This document shows positions 35,501 through 45,389 of a stretch of DNA of 64,000 nucleotides, one piece after another. Numbering within the stretch: position 1 is the stretch's first letter; each line of letters begins with the position of its first letter. This stretch comes from Amylostereum areolatum (lineage: Eukaryota; Basidiomycota; Agaricomycetes; Russulales; Stereaceae). The position numbers were made by a program, and so were the translations under genes. The stretch covers positions 1-64,000 of the forward strand of contig SAXG01000026.1 in the NCBI GenBank assembly GCA_012932865.1, in the 5' to 3' direction. The notes beneath the pieces were generated by a model, which saw only the letters and a program-made list of their open reading frames with translations, had not been told where the DNA came from and searched no databases.

Positions 35501-36541
35501 TCAGAGGTTTTCTTGTCGAATACTGGGTGCAAAGTCGCGGTATGGAGGGGGAACCAAGTCTTCAAAGGTTTGTGGGCATGCATTTTCCTTTGAGTGCTCT
35601 GCAAGCTCTTGCGCCTTGGTGAAGCCCGCGCGTATTGGTACTGCCTCTGGGTTAGGGCCGTCAACTTCAGGAAGAATCCCAGCACGACGCAGGCCATTGA
35701 TCTCCCAGTCTCGGAAGACCCTGGGTCGTTCATCGTCGTCTTCAGTGAAAAGGCGGGCAGGTAGAGGTGAGAGATGGGATGTGCGGATACGAACACCTTT
35801 AACCCTGCGCGCGGGGATGACATACGTAGGGATAGGGGCCCAGGAGACATACACTGGTTCTGGGAAGGGGTTGTCCGGGACTAGAGGTACCTTAGGGGGC
35901 GCATCAGCTTGAACCTTTCGCTGTGATCGGGTCGACGATGGTGTTCGCGGCTTTGTTGCAAGGTTTGTCACGGTCGGTTCGGAGAGGGTGCAGGAGGGAT
36001 GGCAGCGGAGCATGTCAACACGATCTTGCTGCCAGTCTATGGTGGGGTTATGCTCATCGAGCCAGTCTGTTCCAAGGATCATATCGTGATCACCGATGTC
36101 GGTGATGAAGAACTCAGCTTCTTCCTCATGGTATGCCTTTGAGTCTTGCGAGTATATCCGGATTCGCTGGGTCGTTGTGTCACGTACCCAGCCCATGATG
36201 TTCTCGGTGCCATCCACGTTACGCACGGGGAACAGGTTTTCTAGTTTTCTCGTGGTCAGCTTCTTGCGTTCAGCAAAGCTTCGATTGATGATAATTCCTT
36301 CTGCACCGCTGTCAAGCAGTGCATCTGCGTCGATTTGTCGGCCTGTCGCTCGTCCAATCATCTTGACTCTGAGCGTTATCGAGGGTGTTTGCCTGTTCTT
36401 CGTGACAGTAGAGAGGTGCACACACGATGGATACGATTGCTCACATGAGGTCATAGATGATAGTACAGAGAAGCGATTGTAAGATGCCGATGATATAAGT
36501 CCTTTGCCTCTGCCAGACGACGTGACTGGGGGGCGTTTCAA
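32442..36541 (-). pseudogene. pol: pol of element C: long open frame but damaged RT
   Basis: Protease and linker are open from 36541 to about 35520 (DALLDSGAEGIIINRS near 36320). A frameshift near 35515 and another near 35320 precede a 929-codon frame (35231-32442). That frame holds RT, RNase H, integrase (HHCC segment, then Asp, Asp and Glu in STDFIVELPD, SDRGPQFAGQ and TERENQNLEQ) and chromodomain (YLVKWAGYPDSENTW). The RT box reads YMDN: the second catalytic Asp is AAC at 34971-34973. In addition, about 48 codons just after it (near 34800-34950) are read out of frame between two compensating indels. The frame also runs past the normal stop into the 3' LTR. Confidence 0.85.
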
Positions 36542-37563
36542 AAATCCTGCGACTCTAGGATATCCTTCAACAGTGCCACTGCCTGTTCCTTACCTTCCAC
36601 GTCCAGATCCTTCAGCTGGCGGGTGATTGCCGCGATGGTCTTGGACGGGTCGGGGGTCGCTTTTGTGGTGGACGGAGCCGTGTTCATCGGCAGGGGAGGG
36701 GCCTTGGACCCAGTCTCTACTGCGCCCACCCGTCGCGCGCTCGAGTCGCGGTTGGGGCAGTCGCGAGAGACGTGACCGGCTTGTCGACACATGAAGCACT
36801 TGCCTTCGCGCATCATCTTTGCGCGCTCGTCGTCCGTCAGCTTTGCAGGGCGGGTTGAGGTGTTGGTGAAGGCGCCGACTCGGCGCGACGAGGAGTCGTT
36901 GGTCAAACCGTTCGAGGTGAGCGCAACAGCCCCCTTGGACTGACTGCTCTTCCTCTCCGGGTTCTCTTCGAGCCACTGGTGGTTGATGCGGCGGGCACGC
37001 TCCTTCCACTCCGCGAGCTTGGTGGGGAACGGGTACGACCGGGCCACCTGCTTGCCGAGGTCACGCTGAAGTCCCTTCTTGAAAAAGTGAATTAGCGCCT
37101 CGTCGTCGTACGCTGACATGGTTGCCAGCATCTCAAACTCGGTGATAAAGTCAGTGACGTCCCGGGTGGTCATTGCGAGCTCGTTGATCTTACGCTGAGC
37201 CTCTATCTTCGGATCGACGGGCACGAAGTCTTTCCCAAACCTCTCGAAGAGCTCTTTGTAGGAGCTATAGTGGAGTGTTGGGGGTGTGGGGTCGAGGGTG
37301 TCGTCGTCTTCCTTCTCGTCTTCATCAGCGAAGAGTTCCATGCGGCGATGCGTGGCCCAGGCTTTCGCCGTGTCATCCTCCATCAGGCTGAGGAGGAGCA
37401 TCATCTTGGCGTCATCTGTGGCATAAACATCCTTGTTAACACGCAGGAACATGCGGAGCTCGAGGGAGAACCGGAGGGTGTCACGTCTATCGCCTTTAAA
37501 TGGCTTTGGCTTGGGGCCGATCTCCCGCTTGGAGACGGCAGGTTTGGATTCGGCGTCGGACAT
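36538..37563 (-). CDS. gag: gag of element C (open)
   Basis: 341 codons from MSDAESKPAVSK to QDF followed by TGA. Capsid-like region 1-200 (RDTLRFSLELRMFLRVNKD, DVTDFITEFEMLATMSAYDD), CCHC zinc knuckle CFMCRQAGHVSRDCP at about residues 263-277, then a short C-terminal helix. Coding similarity continues upstream of this Met, through ETLRRLDQELAQSL and GINHNDTTGKWYAYR, to the UAG that ends ORF0. The AUG here may therefore not be the true N-terminus. pol follows in the -1 frame. Confidence 0.85.
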   Translation of the reverse strand: MSDAESKPAVSKREIGPKPKPFKGDRRDTLRFSLELRMFLRVNKDVYATDDAKMMLLLSLMEDDTAKAWATHRRMELFADEDEKEDDDTLDPTPPTLHYSSYKELFERFGKDFVPVDPKIEAQRKINELAMTTRDVTDFITEFEMLATMSAYDDEALIHFFKKGLQRDLGKQVARSYPFPTKLAEWKERARRINHQWLEENPERKSSQSKGAVALTSNGLTNDSSSRRVGAFTNTSTRPAKLTDDERAKMMREGKCFMCRQAGHVSRDCPNRDSSARRVGAVETGSKAPPLPMNTAPSTTKATPDPSKTIAAITRQLKDLDVEGKEQAVALLKDILESQDF

Positions 37564-38154
37564 CTTGTCGGAGGGGAGGGGGACGGTGAGGGATTGGGCG
37601 AGTTCTTGATCAAGGCGACGTAGGGTTTCTTGTCGGTGTTCTTCTGCTTCTTCAACTTCGTCCTCAACTTGTTTTACGACGAGGAAGTCGGTGGGGGAGA
37701 GGAATTGCTGGTTATGATGCCACGACCAGTGATCTTGGACAGGACTGAATGAAGTGGGCTGCCACTCAACTACTGATCGTCCTGGGGTTCCGTTCTTGTT
37801 CCGTCTATAGGCGTACCACTTCCCAGTTGTGTCGTTGTGGTTGATCCCTTCTGGGACTTCGATTACAGTACGTCGACGGGGTGGGGGCGAGTTGGTCGGA
37901 GGGGGGTTCAGGAAGCGCTGTAGAACGTCCGCAGCGGTGGCAAAATCCGATTCTTCGACGTAGGGTTGTTTGTCGCGGTCGTCGAAGTACCAGTCTCGAC
38001 GTTGCCGGTTTGGTTCGTCGTGCAGCCAACGTACGGATTCATTAGTCTGCTGCGAGGTGAGGATATAGTATTCTTCGGGACAGTAGTCTTGAAAAACACC
38101 TGGGGGGAGGTTCGGAGTGGGGGGATGAGGGGCTGTGGAGGACGTGATGATGGT

Positions 38155-38688
38155 CTAGAAGAAGTCCGCCGCGATGGGGCGACGGCCGAGGAGTTTCTTG
38201 GTGAGGTAGCCGGCTTTTACTGCCTGGCGGATCTTATGTTCGTGGTGGCGGCGATGAAGGGTCTTACCCTTGATGGTGGGATGGAGGACTGGTGGCGGGG
38301 TGGATTCGGGGGTCCGGCGGTTAAACTGGGAGACGGAGGTGAAACTGGTTTGGAGGATCGGGTTGGGGGCGTCCTGGATGAGGTATGTGTGGTAGGTGGG
38401 GGCGTGGAGGGTGAATTCAAGGCGTTCGAGATCTACGTTGATGCACGTAGTGATCCGGACGTATAGGGCGAGGACGACAGTACCGTGATCCTTGTGCCAC
38501 CTCCACTCGAAGATGCAGAAGTTGAGGCCATGCGCGGTCCAAGGATCTTTCTTGCAGATGTTCTGCATGGGGACGAGGCAGTTGACGGTGACGGCGTCGG
38601 ACCAAGGGTAGGGGAGTGGTGCGTTGTCGCGGGGGGTGATCGGCTTTCCGTTGAACGGGAGGAAAACCGGTGCGTTCGGGAGGTCCAT
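38155..38688 (-). CDS. ORF0: 177-codon frame upstream of gag, element C
   Basis: Starts ATG (ACC ATG G context) and reads MDLPNAPVFLPFNGKPITPR, YPWSDAVTVNCLVPMQNICK, FCIFEWRWHKDHGTVVLALY and LERLEFTLHAPTYHTYLIQD. It ends KLLGRRPIAADFF-UAG. No domain is recognised; it is soluble and beta-rich looking. Downstream of UAG the same frame stays open and is conserved into gag. Homologous segments occur in A (18842-19400), B (24512-24690) and E (60656-61190). Possibly an N-terminal part of Gag rather than a separate protein. Confidence 0.6.
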   Translation of the reverse strand: MDLPNAPVFLPFNGKPITPRDNAPLPYPWSDAVTVNCLVPMQNICKKDPWTAHGLNFCIFEWRWHKDHGTVVLALYVRITTCINVDLERLEFTLHAPTYHTYLIQDAPNPILQTSFTSVSQFNRRTPESTPPPVLHPTIKGKTLHRRHHEHKIRQAVKAGYLTKKLLGRRPIAADFF

Positions 38689-38772
38689 GGTGGGAGTTTT
38701 TTAATGTCGTAGAGACGGCAGAGGTAGATGGAGAGAGGGGTGCGAGGTAGGCGTAGGGGTAGACTGTCTAGG

Positions 38773-39192
38773 TGTCAGAAACGCAGTTTATGAGACCGAT
38801 GAACCGCCTAAGTCGCGACGATGGGAGGAGCGAGAAGAAAATAGATTTGAGAGTGCCGGGGTCTAGGGTAGTGCAACGTGCGCTACAGTACCGTAGGACG
38901 AGATGGACAGTCTAGGGAAAAGGGAAGAGAAACACTGTCCTTATATACAAGTGGGTACGATGGTGTGATGGGATGCAATAGTGGTGCGAGCAGGGGGAAC
39001 AATAAGAAAGGATTCATGGGGCGGAGGACGAAGGTCCGGAGCAATGATGTCATAGATAACCATGCGGAACCCCGCTCGGAAGTCCAGGCAATGACGTCGT
39101 TGAAGCATGTGATGCAAGGGAAAGTCATGTGCCGTGACGTGTCGCGTGTACGAGGTCTGCAAACGAAGAGAGAAATGGAGTGATCCGTGACA
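38773..39192 (-). repeat. 5' LTR of element C
   Basis: 420 bp, partner of 32091-32509. The adjacent PBS (TAGACTGTCTA on plus, 38760-38770) differs from the other copies by one C-to-T change. Confidence 0.9.
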
Positions 39193-39242
39193 GCTTACGA
39201 TTGACGGCAATGATTACATCACTGCCCCTCCACATCGCAAGG

Positions 39243-39250
39243 ATAAAAGG
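39243..39250 (+). promoter_or_regulatory. Internal TATA box of the family-D accessory ORF (remnant copy)
   Basis: ATAAAAGG lies exactly 80 bp upstream of the ATG at 39323. The identical motif and spacing occur at 58499-58506 and 58579. Confidence 0.55.
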
Positions 39251-39322
39251 GAAAGCCACAAAGACAACAACATCCTCAGACATCATCTAAAAAACCAACT
39301 TGCACCACCCAAACCAACCAAT

Positions 39323-39706
39323 ATGTCTTCTACTCTCGCCTCCTCCTCGTGCAACCTCTCCACCATCGACCACACTCCTCCTACCACCCCTCCTCCCTCT
39401 CCCGTCCTGTCACGCACTCCCATGCCCAACCCACAAGACAAAGAACTCCTCCGCCATCTCAAGCGAGTGACGGAACTTCTAAACCGACCGGACATCGCAC
39501 GCGCCATGAAGAGGCCGAGAAGCCTCAACGAAGAAGCAATGCAGGAGTCGAAGCAAAGATGCGGCATCAAAGGGCTCTTCCGGAAACACAGGCCCCGGTT
39601 CAAAAGCCCGGACCACGCAACGACGGCTAGGATAGGGCACCGGTTAGGATCTCCCACGATAGACAAGGAGGATCTAAAAGTGGTGGAAGCATTGCTGAAG
39701 CGGTAG
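39323..39706 (+). CDS. 127-residue accessory protein of family-D retrotransposon (remnant copy)
   Basis: Starts MSSTLASSS, then a Pro/Thr-rich segment with TP repeats (residues 15-45). A helical basic part follows (EELLRHLKRV-like, RPDIARAMKRPRSLNEEAMQ) and the end is VVEALLKR. Same length (127) and start/stop as the copy at 58579-58962, with mainly conservative differences. No known family. The basic helices suggest nucleic-acid binding or nuclear location; that is inference. Confidence 0.65.
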   Translation: MSSTLASSSCNLSTIDHTPPTTPPPSPVLSRTPMPNPQDKELLRHLKRVTELLNRPDIARAMKRPRSLNEEAMQESKQRCGIKGLFRKHRPRFKSPDHATTARIGHRLGSPTIDKEDLKVVEALLKR

Positions 39707-39787
39707 AATAATATGATGAATTCTATAGCCTGGTTTCGGATAAGGATAAAAAGGGTGAACATCAAAGCAAAGGAAATTAGAAGCACG

Positions 39788-40017
39788 ATGCAGCCCACCC
39801 AATCACCCGATCTTATGATGTTCACTACAACCACCCCTCGCTCGCTCATCATCGTCATAAGTGTGATCGTAGGACTTACAATCCTTACCGTTCTCGTGTC
39901 ATCCATCTTCCTCCAACAATGGCGTCGGACGAGCGATCAAGAACCCGTTCAAGAAATCCCCATGGAAGCAATCCGGTTCACGAATCAACGGGACGTCGAT
40001 TCTAGAGAGGGGGCTAG
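39788..40017 (+). CDS. Single-pass membrane ORF of family D (remnant copy)
   Basis: From MQPTQSPDLMMFTTTTP the frame enters a hydrophobic segment (SLIIVISVIVGLTILTVLVS) and continues FLQQWRRTSDQEP into the LTR. The Met-Met-Phe at 39815 aligns with the 35-residue ORF at 59064-59171. Most base differences between the two copies are silent or exchange Ile, Val and Leu. The reading frame stays open well into the LTR, so the natural C-terminus is uncertain. Confidence 0.55.
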
Positions 40018-40488
40018 TGTTACAACTCGATCAAGGTATTCCATTTCCTATTGCCTTATTAGGAAGGATGTCGCTAAACGACGGATTACAACTGTGCCCC
40101 AGCTCGTAACCGTCTCAACGACGCAGCCACAACTGTGCCCCAGTTGTTTCCCCATAGATACCTGCTGCGACCGTTACCAAATGTACATATATTTACTCAA
40201 TCTCCTTTCTTATAAAAGGAGGCTCAACGAACGAGCTATCCCCCAGCTCGTTCTCTTTGTAAATACAGGACTGTTCTAAATAAGAACCTCCTCTTAAGAA
40301 TACTAAAGAGAATCTAGCGCAAACCAAGTCGAAAGCTCGCCTAAGTCTTCCGTGAAGACTTACTGCTTCGCTTACCGACCTTTGCCTTCGCATAACTGAG
40401 ACGTCTGGATCACCTGATCCCACTTCTCACACGCAAGAGTACTGTAGCCTGAGCCGCTTGTCACGTGATAAGGACCGTCCTTAATAGT
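40018..40488 (+). repeat. Family-D LTR
   Basis: 471 bp from TGTTACAACTCGATC to CCGTCCTTAATA (terminal CA mutated to TA). It contains two copies of a ~40-bp unit (ACTGTGCCCCAG...CGACGCAGCCACA), the promoter CTTATAAAAGG and CAGCTCGTTCTC 34 bp after TATA. It truncates the Plavaka gene at 40489. Confidence 0.88.
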
Positions 40489-42310
40489 ACCTCTATATCT
40501 CGCAGACCATGGGCTTTGAGAAGCTGTTCACGTTCACCAGAAAGAAGCTGACGGCCTTGTTCAACCAAGAGCTGGCTTTCTTCTGCTGTGCGAAGCTTCG
40601 ACATGACAGAAAGGTTTGACAGCTCTTCTGCAGAAACAAGGCAAACAGGACAAGGGAGTTTCCCTCCAAATCCACGGATCAGTGACATGACACATCTTCC
40701 ACAAAGTTGTTAGCACATTACTGGGCATGGAGAATGAAACTTAGATTACGTACTGTTCTTCGTAGTCGGCCGACAGAATGAGGATAGCTGGAAAGAGGTG
40801 TCGTACATCTCCATCTCCACATTTGAACCACTGCCCCATCTTGGACGCCTCGATGACAGACCGGAGTATCTCGTAGAAGGCCGCATGCCATACAACAGGC
40901 TTGAAATTAGCGAAGCCCGGTTTTTTTGTTTCGGCAGGGTCTTCTTCAACCTGTAGTGTAGATGAGAATAAGAACAATTATGCAAATGTCAGAGAAAGGG
41001 GATTTACGATTGGAAGCCATCCGACAACCCTGCCACCTCTGGTACCTTCGCCGTTTCGGATGTCGGACGGAAGGTTACACACTCGTGAAATTACAGGGTA
41101 TCCTTTGGCAGTGCCGAAAGTTGAAAGCCTGCTCTTGTCAGCATAGAGAAGGATGAAGATTGGATGTGCACCGTCCGGAAGTTTGGTCTAGATTACTAAC
41201 TAGTAAGAAAAAGCAGGTCAAACACTGGCAGTATAGACTGTGTACATGCCTGAATCTCCCACCATTGGTCGCCTGTCCACGGCTCGTGGAAAATGCAAAC
41301 AAAGGTCTCTCCGTTGAACTTGAAGATCTTGTGTGTGTCCCACTCAAAGTGCGGTGCAAGCTTCGGGTCTTGCAATAGGTCGGAGAGCCAGTCCCACAGA
41401 GGGCGAGCGTGCACCTCAAACTTCTGCGGCTCCGGCACATTCTTGTACGGGACAGATATGGTGGTACGTTCAAACTACAGCTAGCTTAACGAAAGTGTGG
41501 TAGTATGTAGCATGTACGTACTGTGGTGAGCGTATGATTTGCACGCCCCCATGCTCTCTCCAAGTCCGCATAGCTGGATAGCGTGAACTTTCCCGGTCTG
41601 TCGATACAGGATCTGACCAGTTTGATGAGACGGTCACACTGGTCTTGATTAAGCGATCCTTGGTGCATGATCTTGGCGATCGAGAAGTCCTCGCGCGTAT
41701 TGAAGTATGGCCTCCATGGTTCTTGTGGCGGTGGGTCGCGAGGAATTTGGGGGGGGGGGCGTCCGTAATCTTCGAAGTGCACAGTTTCCGTTGGGCGGTT
41801 ACTTGTGGGATAATAGAAAGTACGGAAATCATCATGTTGTAGATCAGACGACGCGGTGGGAAGGTCGGGATTTGAGGCTGAATGATGAGCACGAGGACGA
41901 CGGGAATGCAGTTTTGACGCACCGTTCGTTGCATAGGCAACATTGCTCCCAAGTTGATCATCGAGATCGGTGGTGATCGGAGGGGAAGAGAATCGGTCGG
42001 GCATGGCAGAAGTGAGGTTTTGACGTATGGGAGCGGGCATACAATGCGGAACCTCTGAGCTTGCTGTAGGTGCCATCCTTTCTGCATCATCAAGTGGATG
42101 TCAGGAAAAGCACGAGAGTGAGTCAATTGAAGACGCACTGGACGCCCTTTGTCTGAGATCCTCCTCGTAAAGTTGTTTGCCTCATTCTGCTGCAAGTCTC
42201 TTGCCACAGGCCTTCTCGTGGTTTTTCAAATCCCCTCCTGGTGCAAACAGGTGATTGCAGTGATGACAAGGCACCTTATCTTTCGTCGATGTTGGATTTT
42301 GGGTGGCCAT
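40489..42310 (-). pseudogene. Plavaka-type transposase, 3' end removed by an LTR
   Basis: Exons on the minus strand: 42310-42185 (C2H2 finger CHHCNHLFAPGGDLKNHEKAC, residues about 14-34), about 42080-41525, about 41475-41240, about 41155-41012, about 40940-40762 and about 40693-40489. The introns have GT/AG ends. Diagnostic Plavaka stretches are PRPLWDWLSDLL-like HARPLWDWLSDLLQDPKLAP, HEPWTGDQWWEIQ, LLYADKSRLSTFGTAKGYPV and KLPCPVCLVSAEELSNL. The gene breaks off after HGLRDIEV where the family-D LTR begins, so the C-terminal part is lost and the copy is inactive. Confidence 0.82.
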
Positions 42311-42700
42311 TGGAGTTCGTGCACAACGGATGAGAGCGGAGGGTGAAAAAAGATGGAGGAGATCAGAGGGTGAAAAAGGACGAATAGAGACAGTAAGAAA
42401 CAGTTGGAAACTCGAAGGAATACAATATGTACAGGGACGGCGATGATACCTAATCATACAGGGTGCAGAGGGGTGTGGGGGAGGTGGTCACGAACAAGAA
42501 CGACGGTTCATCCAACGTTCATCGCTGATCAGCCACGGATAATTGCTGGCTATGCTTGGTAATCAGGCGGTCACGCTGATCAGCGACAAATGATTGCAGG
42601 TTCTAATTACCAGCACTTGTAAGGCTTCTCTGAAGCGGATAATGGTAGTTATCAGGAACTGATGAGCCAAACACCTGATAAGTCCGAATCTGTTTTTCCG
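42311..42700. other. Intergenic DNA upstream of the Plavaka gene
   Basis: Likely promoter region of the Plavaka gene. No TATA box is obvious. Short near-repeats of GATCAGCG(A)(C)(A/C)A words occur at 42525-42590. Confidence 0.4.
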
Positions 42701-42701
42701 A

Positions 42702-42875
42702 CATGGGAGCGCGCAAGCGCTCACACCATTTGTGTTGGGGTGTGGGAGCACATAAGCGCTCACGCCATGTGTGTTGGGATGTGGGAGTGCGCAAGCGCTC
42801 ACACCATTTGTGTTGGGGTGTGGGAGCATGCAAGCACTCATGTCATTTATGTTGGGATGTGGGAGTGCACACAGG
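42702..42875. repeat. 39-bp minisatellite, about 4.5 copies
   Basis: Unit GTGGGAGYGCGCAAGCGCTC followed by ACACCATTTGTGTTGGGGT, starting near 42703, 42742, 42781 and 42820, with scattered transitions. The core GCGCAAGCGCTC is partly palindromic. Frames open through it are repeat artefacts. Confidence 0.85.
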
Positions 42876-43089
42876 CCTTCATTTTCCCTCACCTCTTCTC
42901 CGTTCATTGCGGAAGCATGTACAAAATGTAAAAAATGTCATATTTATGCTACAGAACATATGATACAGTATCTAATACTACAGCCACAATGCAGTCATGA
43001 ATAGCCCCTACACTCAGGGATTTCTTAAGAAATCATTTTACCATCCTATAAATGATGGGTAAGAAATCCTTATTACACAGATATCTACA

Positions 43090-44760
43090 AATCAGCTATA
43101 ATTCCGGTTGGCCATGTAGTGCGAGTGCAAGTGTTGAGGGTGTGGGCGTCAAGCACGTGGGCATGTAGGCATTGAGGGATCTGGGCATGGGCATGGGTGT
43201 CGAGGGTGGGGCATGCCTGTTGCAATGGGCACACGTGCGTTGCAGGCACAGGCACACGAGTGTTGAGTGCATGGGGGTGGAGGCGAGGGTGTTCAAGGCA
43301 TACAGGGGGGCGAGCACGGGCGTGGAGGGCACAGCGCGTGGAGGGTGGAGGAGCAGGCACGTCAAGGGCGGGGAGGCGCACACGTCAGGGACGGGAGCGC
43401 AGGGAGCCAGGTGACGGGCAATGAAGAGGAGAGAGGAGAGGAAAGAGGGGATACACACCTGGGGCGCGGCTCGTGCGCTAGCTTCCCGAGAGGCGTCTTT
43501 GGACGCAAAGAAACCTCCAGGAGTGCGGCGGCATTGAGTGCACACGTGCACAAGTGTTGAATGTTGAGGGCAGGTGGGTGTGGGCGTGCAGTCGCGGGCA
43601 GCTTGAGTGCGTGGGCGCGGGCAGCTTGACAGCGCGTGGGAGCGTTCATTGATGGTGTGGGCGTAGAGGGCATGGACGTGGAGGGCAATGACGTCGAAGG
43701 TGCGCCGGCACAAGCGTTGAGGGCGCGGACTTTGCCGTTGAGATAGAGAGAGGGTGAGGAGGATGAGGAGGATGTGGATGAGAAGGAAGAGAAAGACAAC
43801 TGATGACGTGGCGGACATCGCCAGCTCGGCGTTTCCGCGCTGAAAACTGAGTTATGATGTATTCTTGGGACACGCAGGAAAGTCATGTCCAAAGAATACG
43901 TCATAACTATGGTTTTTGACTTTTTTCTTTCTTCTTATCCTCCACTTATGATCATCATCCCCCTCAACGCCCCTCCCTCTCCTCCTCTCCCCTCGCCGCC
44001 GCCCGCTCTCACCACCACACTCGCCGCCACCCGTCCTCACCACCAGCCGCCCTCACCATCGCCCACGCCATCACCCATGCCCACACCCTCACCAACGCCC
44101 TCGCCCCCGCTCTCGCCAACGCCCTTGCCAATGCTCGCACGCCACGCACGCCTGCCTGCAACACGCGTGCACGCAATGCCCGCACGCCCACTACGGCCGC
44201 CTGCCCACCACGCTCGCTACACCCGCCCGTCCACACGCCCACCCACATGCCCACCCACAATGCCCGCCCATAACGCACGCCACGCCCGCCACGCCCACCT
44301 GCACGCCTGCCTGCAACGCGTGTGCACGCAATGCCCGCACACCCGCTATGCCTGCATGCGCACCACGCCCGCCCACCCGCACGCACGCCACGCCCGCCCA
44401 CACGCCTGCCCGCCCGCCTGCCACGCACTCCACGCACTCCACACACTCCACGCACTCCACGCACTCTACGCACTCCACGCCCGCCCACCCGCATGCCACG
44501 CACGCACGCACACACGCCACACCCGCCCACCACGCCCGCCTACATGTCTGCCTGCCCGCCATGCACTCCACGCATGCCCGCATGCCTGCACGCACACCAC
44601 GCATGCACACCCACACCGCCTGCCCTTGATGCATGCACGGACGCCACACCACGCACGCATGCCCGCCATGCCCGCCCGCCCGCCATGCTCGCTCGCTCGC
44701 CTGCACGCCTGCTCGCCCGCACGCCTGCCTGCAATGCGCGTGCACGCGCACCCCTTGGCT
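43090..44760. repeat. Strand-skewed low-complexity block with central hairpin
   Basis: From about 43100 to 43640 the plus strand is G-rich with GTGGGCGTG-type words. From about 44000 to 44760 it is C-rich with CACGCCCGCC-type words and short CACGCACTC tandem units near 44430-44480. Between them, 43852-43873 and 43887-43908 are 22-bp inverted copies (GTTATGATGTATTCTTGGG and its partner) with two mismatches and a 13-bp loop. The long Pro/Ala/His-rich frames across the block have no domain and are not called genes. Confidence 0.6.
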
Positions 44761-45389
44761 TCACGCCCGACCGACGCTGCTCGCGCGACGCGCGAGCACG
44801 TAGGCCTGGCGTGTATGCGCCTTGTAGTGGATTGTGTGCGTCAGGTACCATGCTCAGGGATAGGGGACGACAGGAGAAGGAGGAAGAAAAAAGAAAAAAG
44901 AAAGAAAGATAGACTCAATGCATGTTGATGGAGTGTGCAGGAGGAGGAGGAGGAAGAGGAAGACCTTGAATAAAATGCAGCAGCTGCCGGAAGCATTGTT
45001 CGAGGGTAGAATCGTCTTGGACGAGATTTATATAGGTTGTTTAAAAATAAGCCGAAGTAAAGAGATGTCATGTTGGCATAACAAGACCATTATTGTCTGC
45101 TCAGTTTGTGTTTAAATGATGAAGGAGGTGTACAGGATAGAGGATGAAATAACCGTGCAGCTCATCTTACCGACGGTCGTACATATTTTGTGTAGAGCTT
45201 TAGTGAGAAGTGTAGTCAGTGTTGTATGAGAGTGTACAAATGATTGAAGGACAAATTGTATTAATGTAACCCTAACCTAGCCCGTCTCAGCGTCACAAAT
45301 CGTGCGCGGATGGGAAGGAAAAAGATGACATAATAAATGTTCCCCGACTTCAGCAGCTTGTTCGTCAAGGTCTGAAAGAACATGTAGGA
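44761..45389. other. Intergenic DNA
   Basis: Purine-rich run (AGGAGGAAGAAAAAAG) near 44875-44905, a TTTATATAGG TATA-like word near 45027, and otherwise no gene. It includes the upstream side of the DUF6589-like pseudogene, whose 5' end I could not define. Confidence 0.4.

Larger units (their letters stand above)
32091..39192 (-). mobile_element. Ty3 chromovirus, family 1, copy C
   Basis: LTRs at 32091-32509 and 38773-39192 flank ORF0, gag and pol on the minus strand. It is the copy with the longest open frames. Flanks do not form a duplication: the right flank (from 39193) is family-D internal DNA matching 58449 onward, while the left flank is unrelated. This suggests recombination or a misjoin after insertion. 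Confidence 0.92.
39193..40488 (+). mobile_element. 3' remnant of a family-D Ty3 element
   Basis: Collinear with 58449-59772 of the full element: TATA promoter (39243-39250), the 127-residue ORF, the membrane ORF, polypurine tract (40005-40017) and LTR (40018-40488). gag and pol are absent; the left side is replaced by element C. The right side abuts, and truncates, a Plavaka transposase. Confidence 0.85.

Noticed and set aside
42702..42875. CRISPR-like array
   Set aside because: Units are contiguous 39-bp tandem copies with no unique spacers, in a eukaryotic context.
43885..44928. 347-codon Pro/Ala/His-rich frame
   Set aside because: Product of CACGCCCGCC-type repeats that are open in several frames on both strands; no splice or promoter support.
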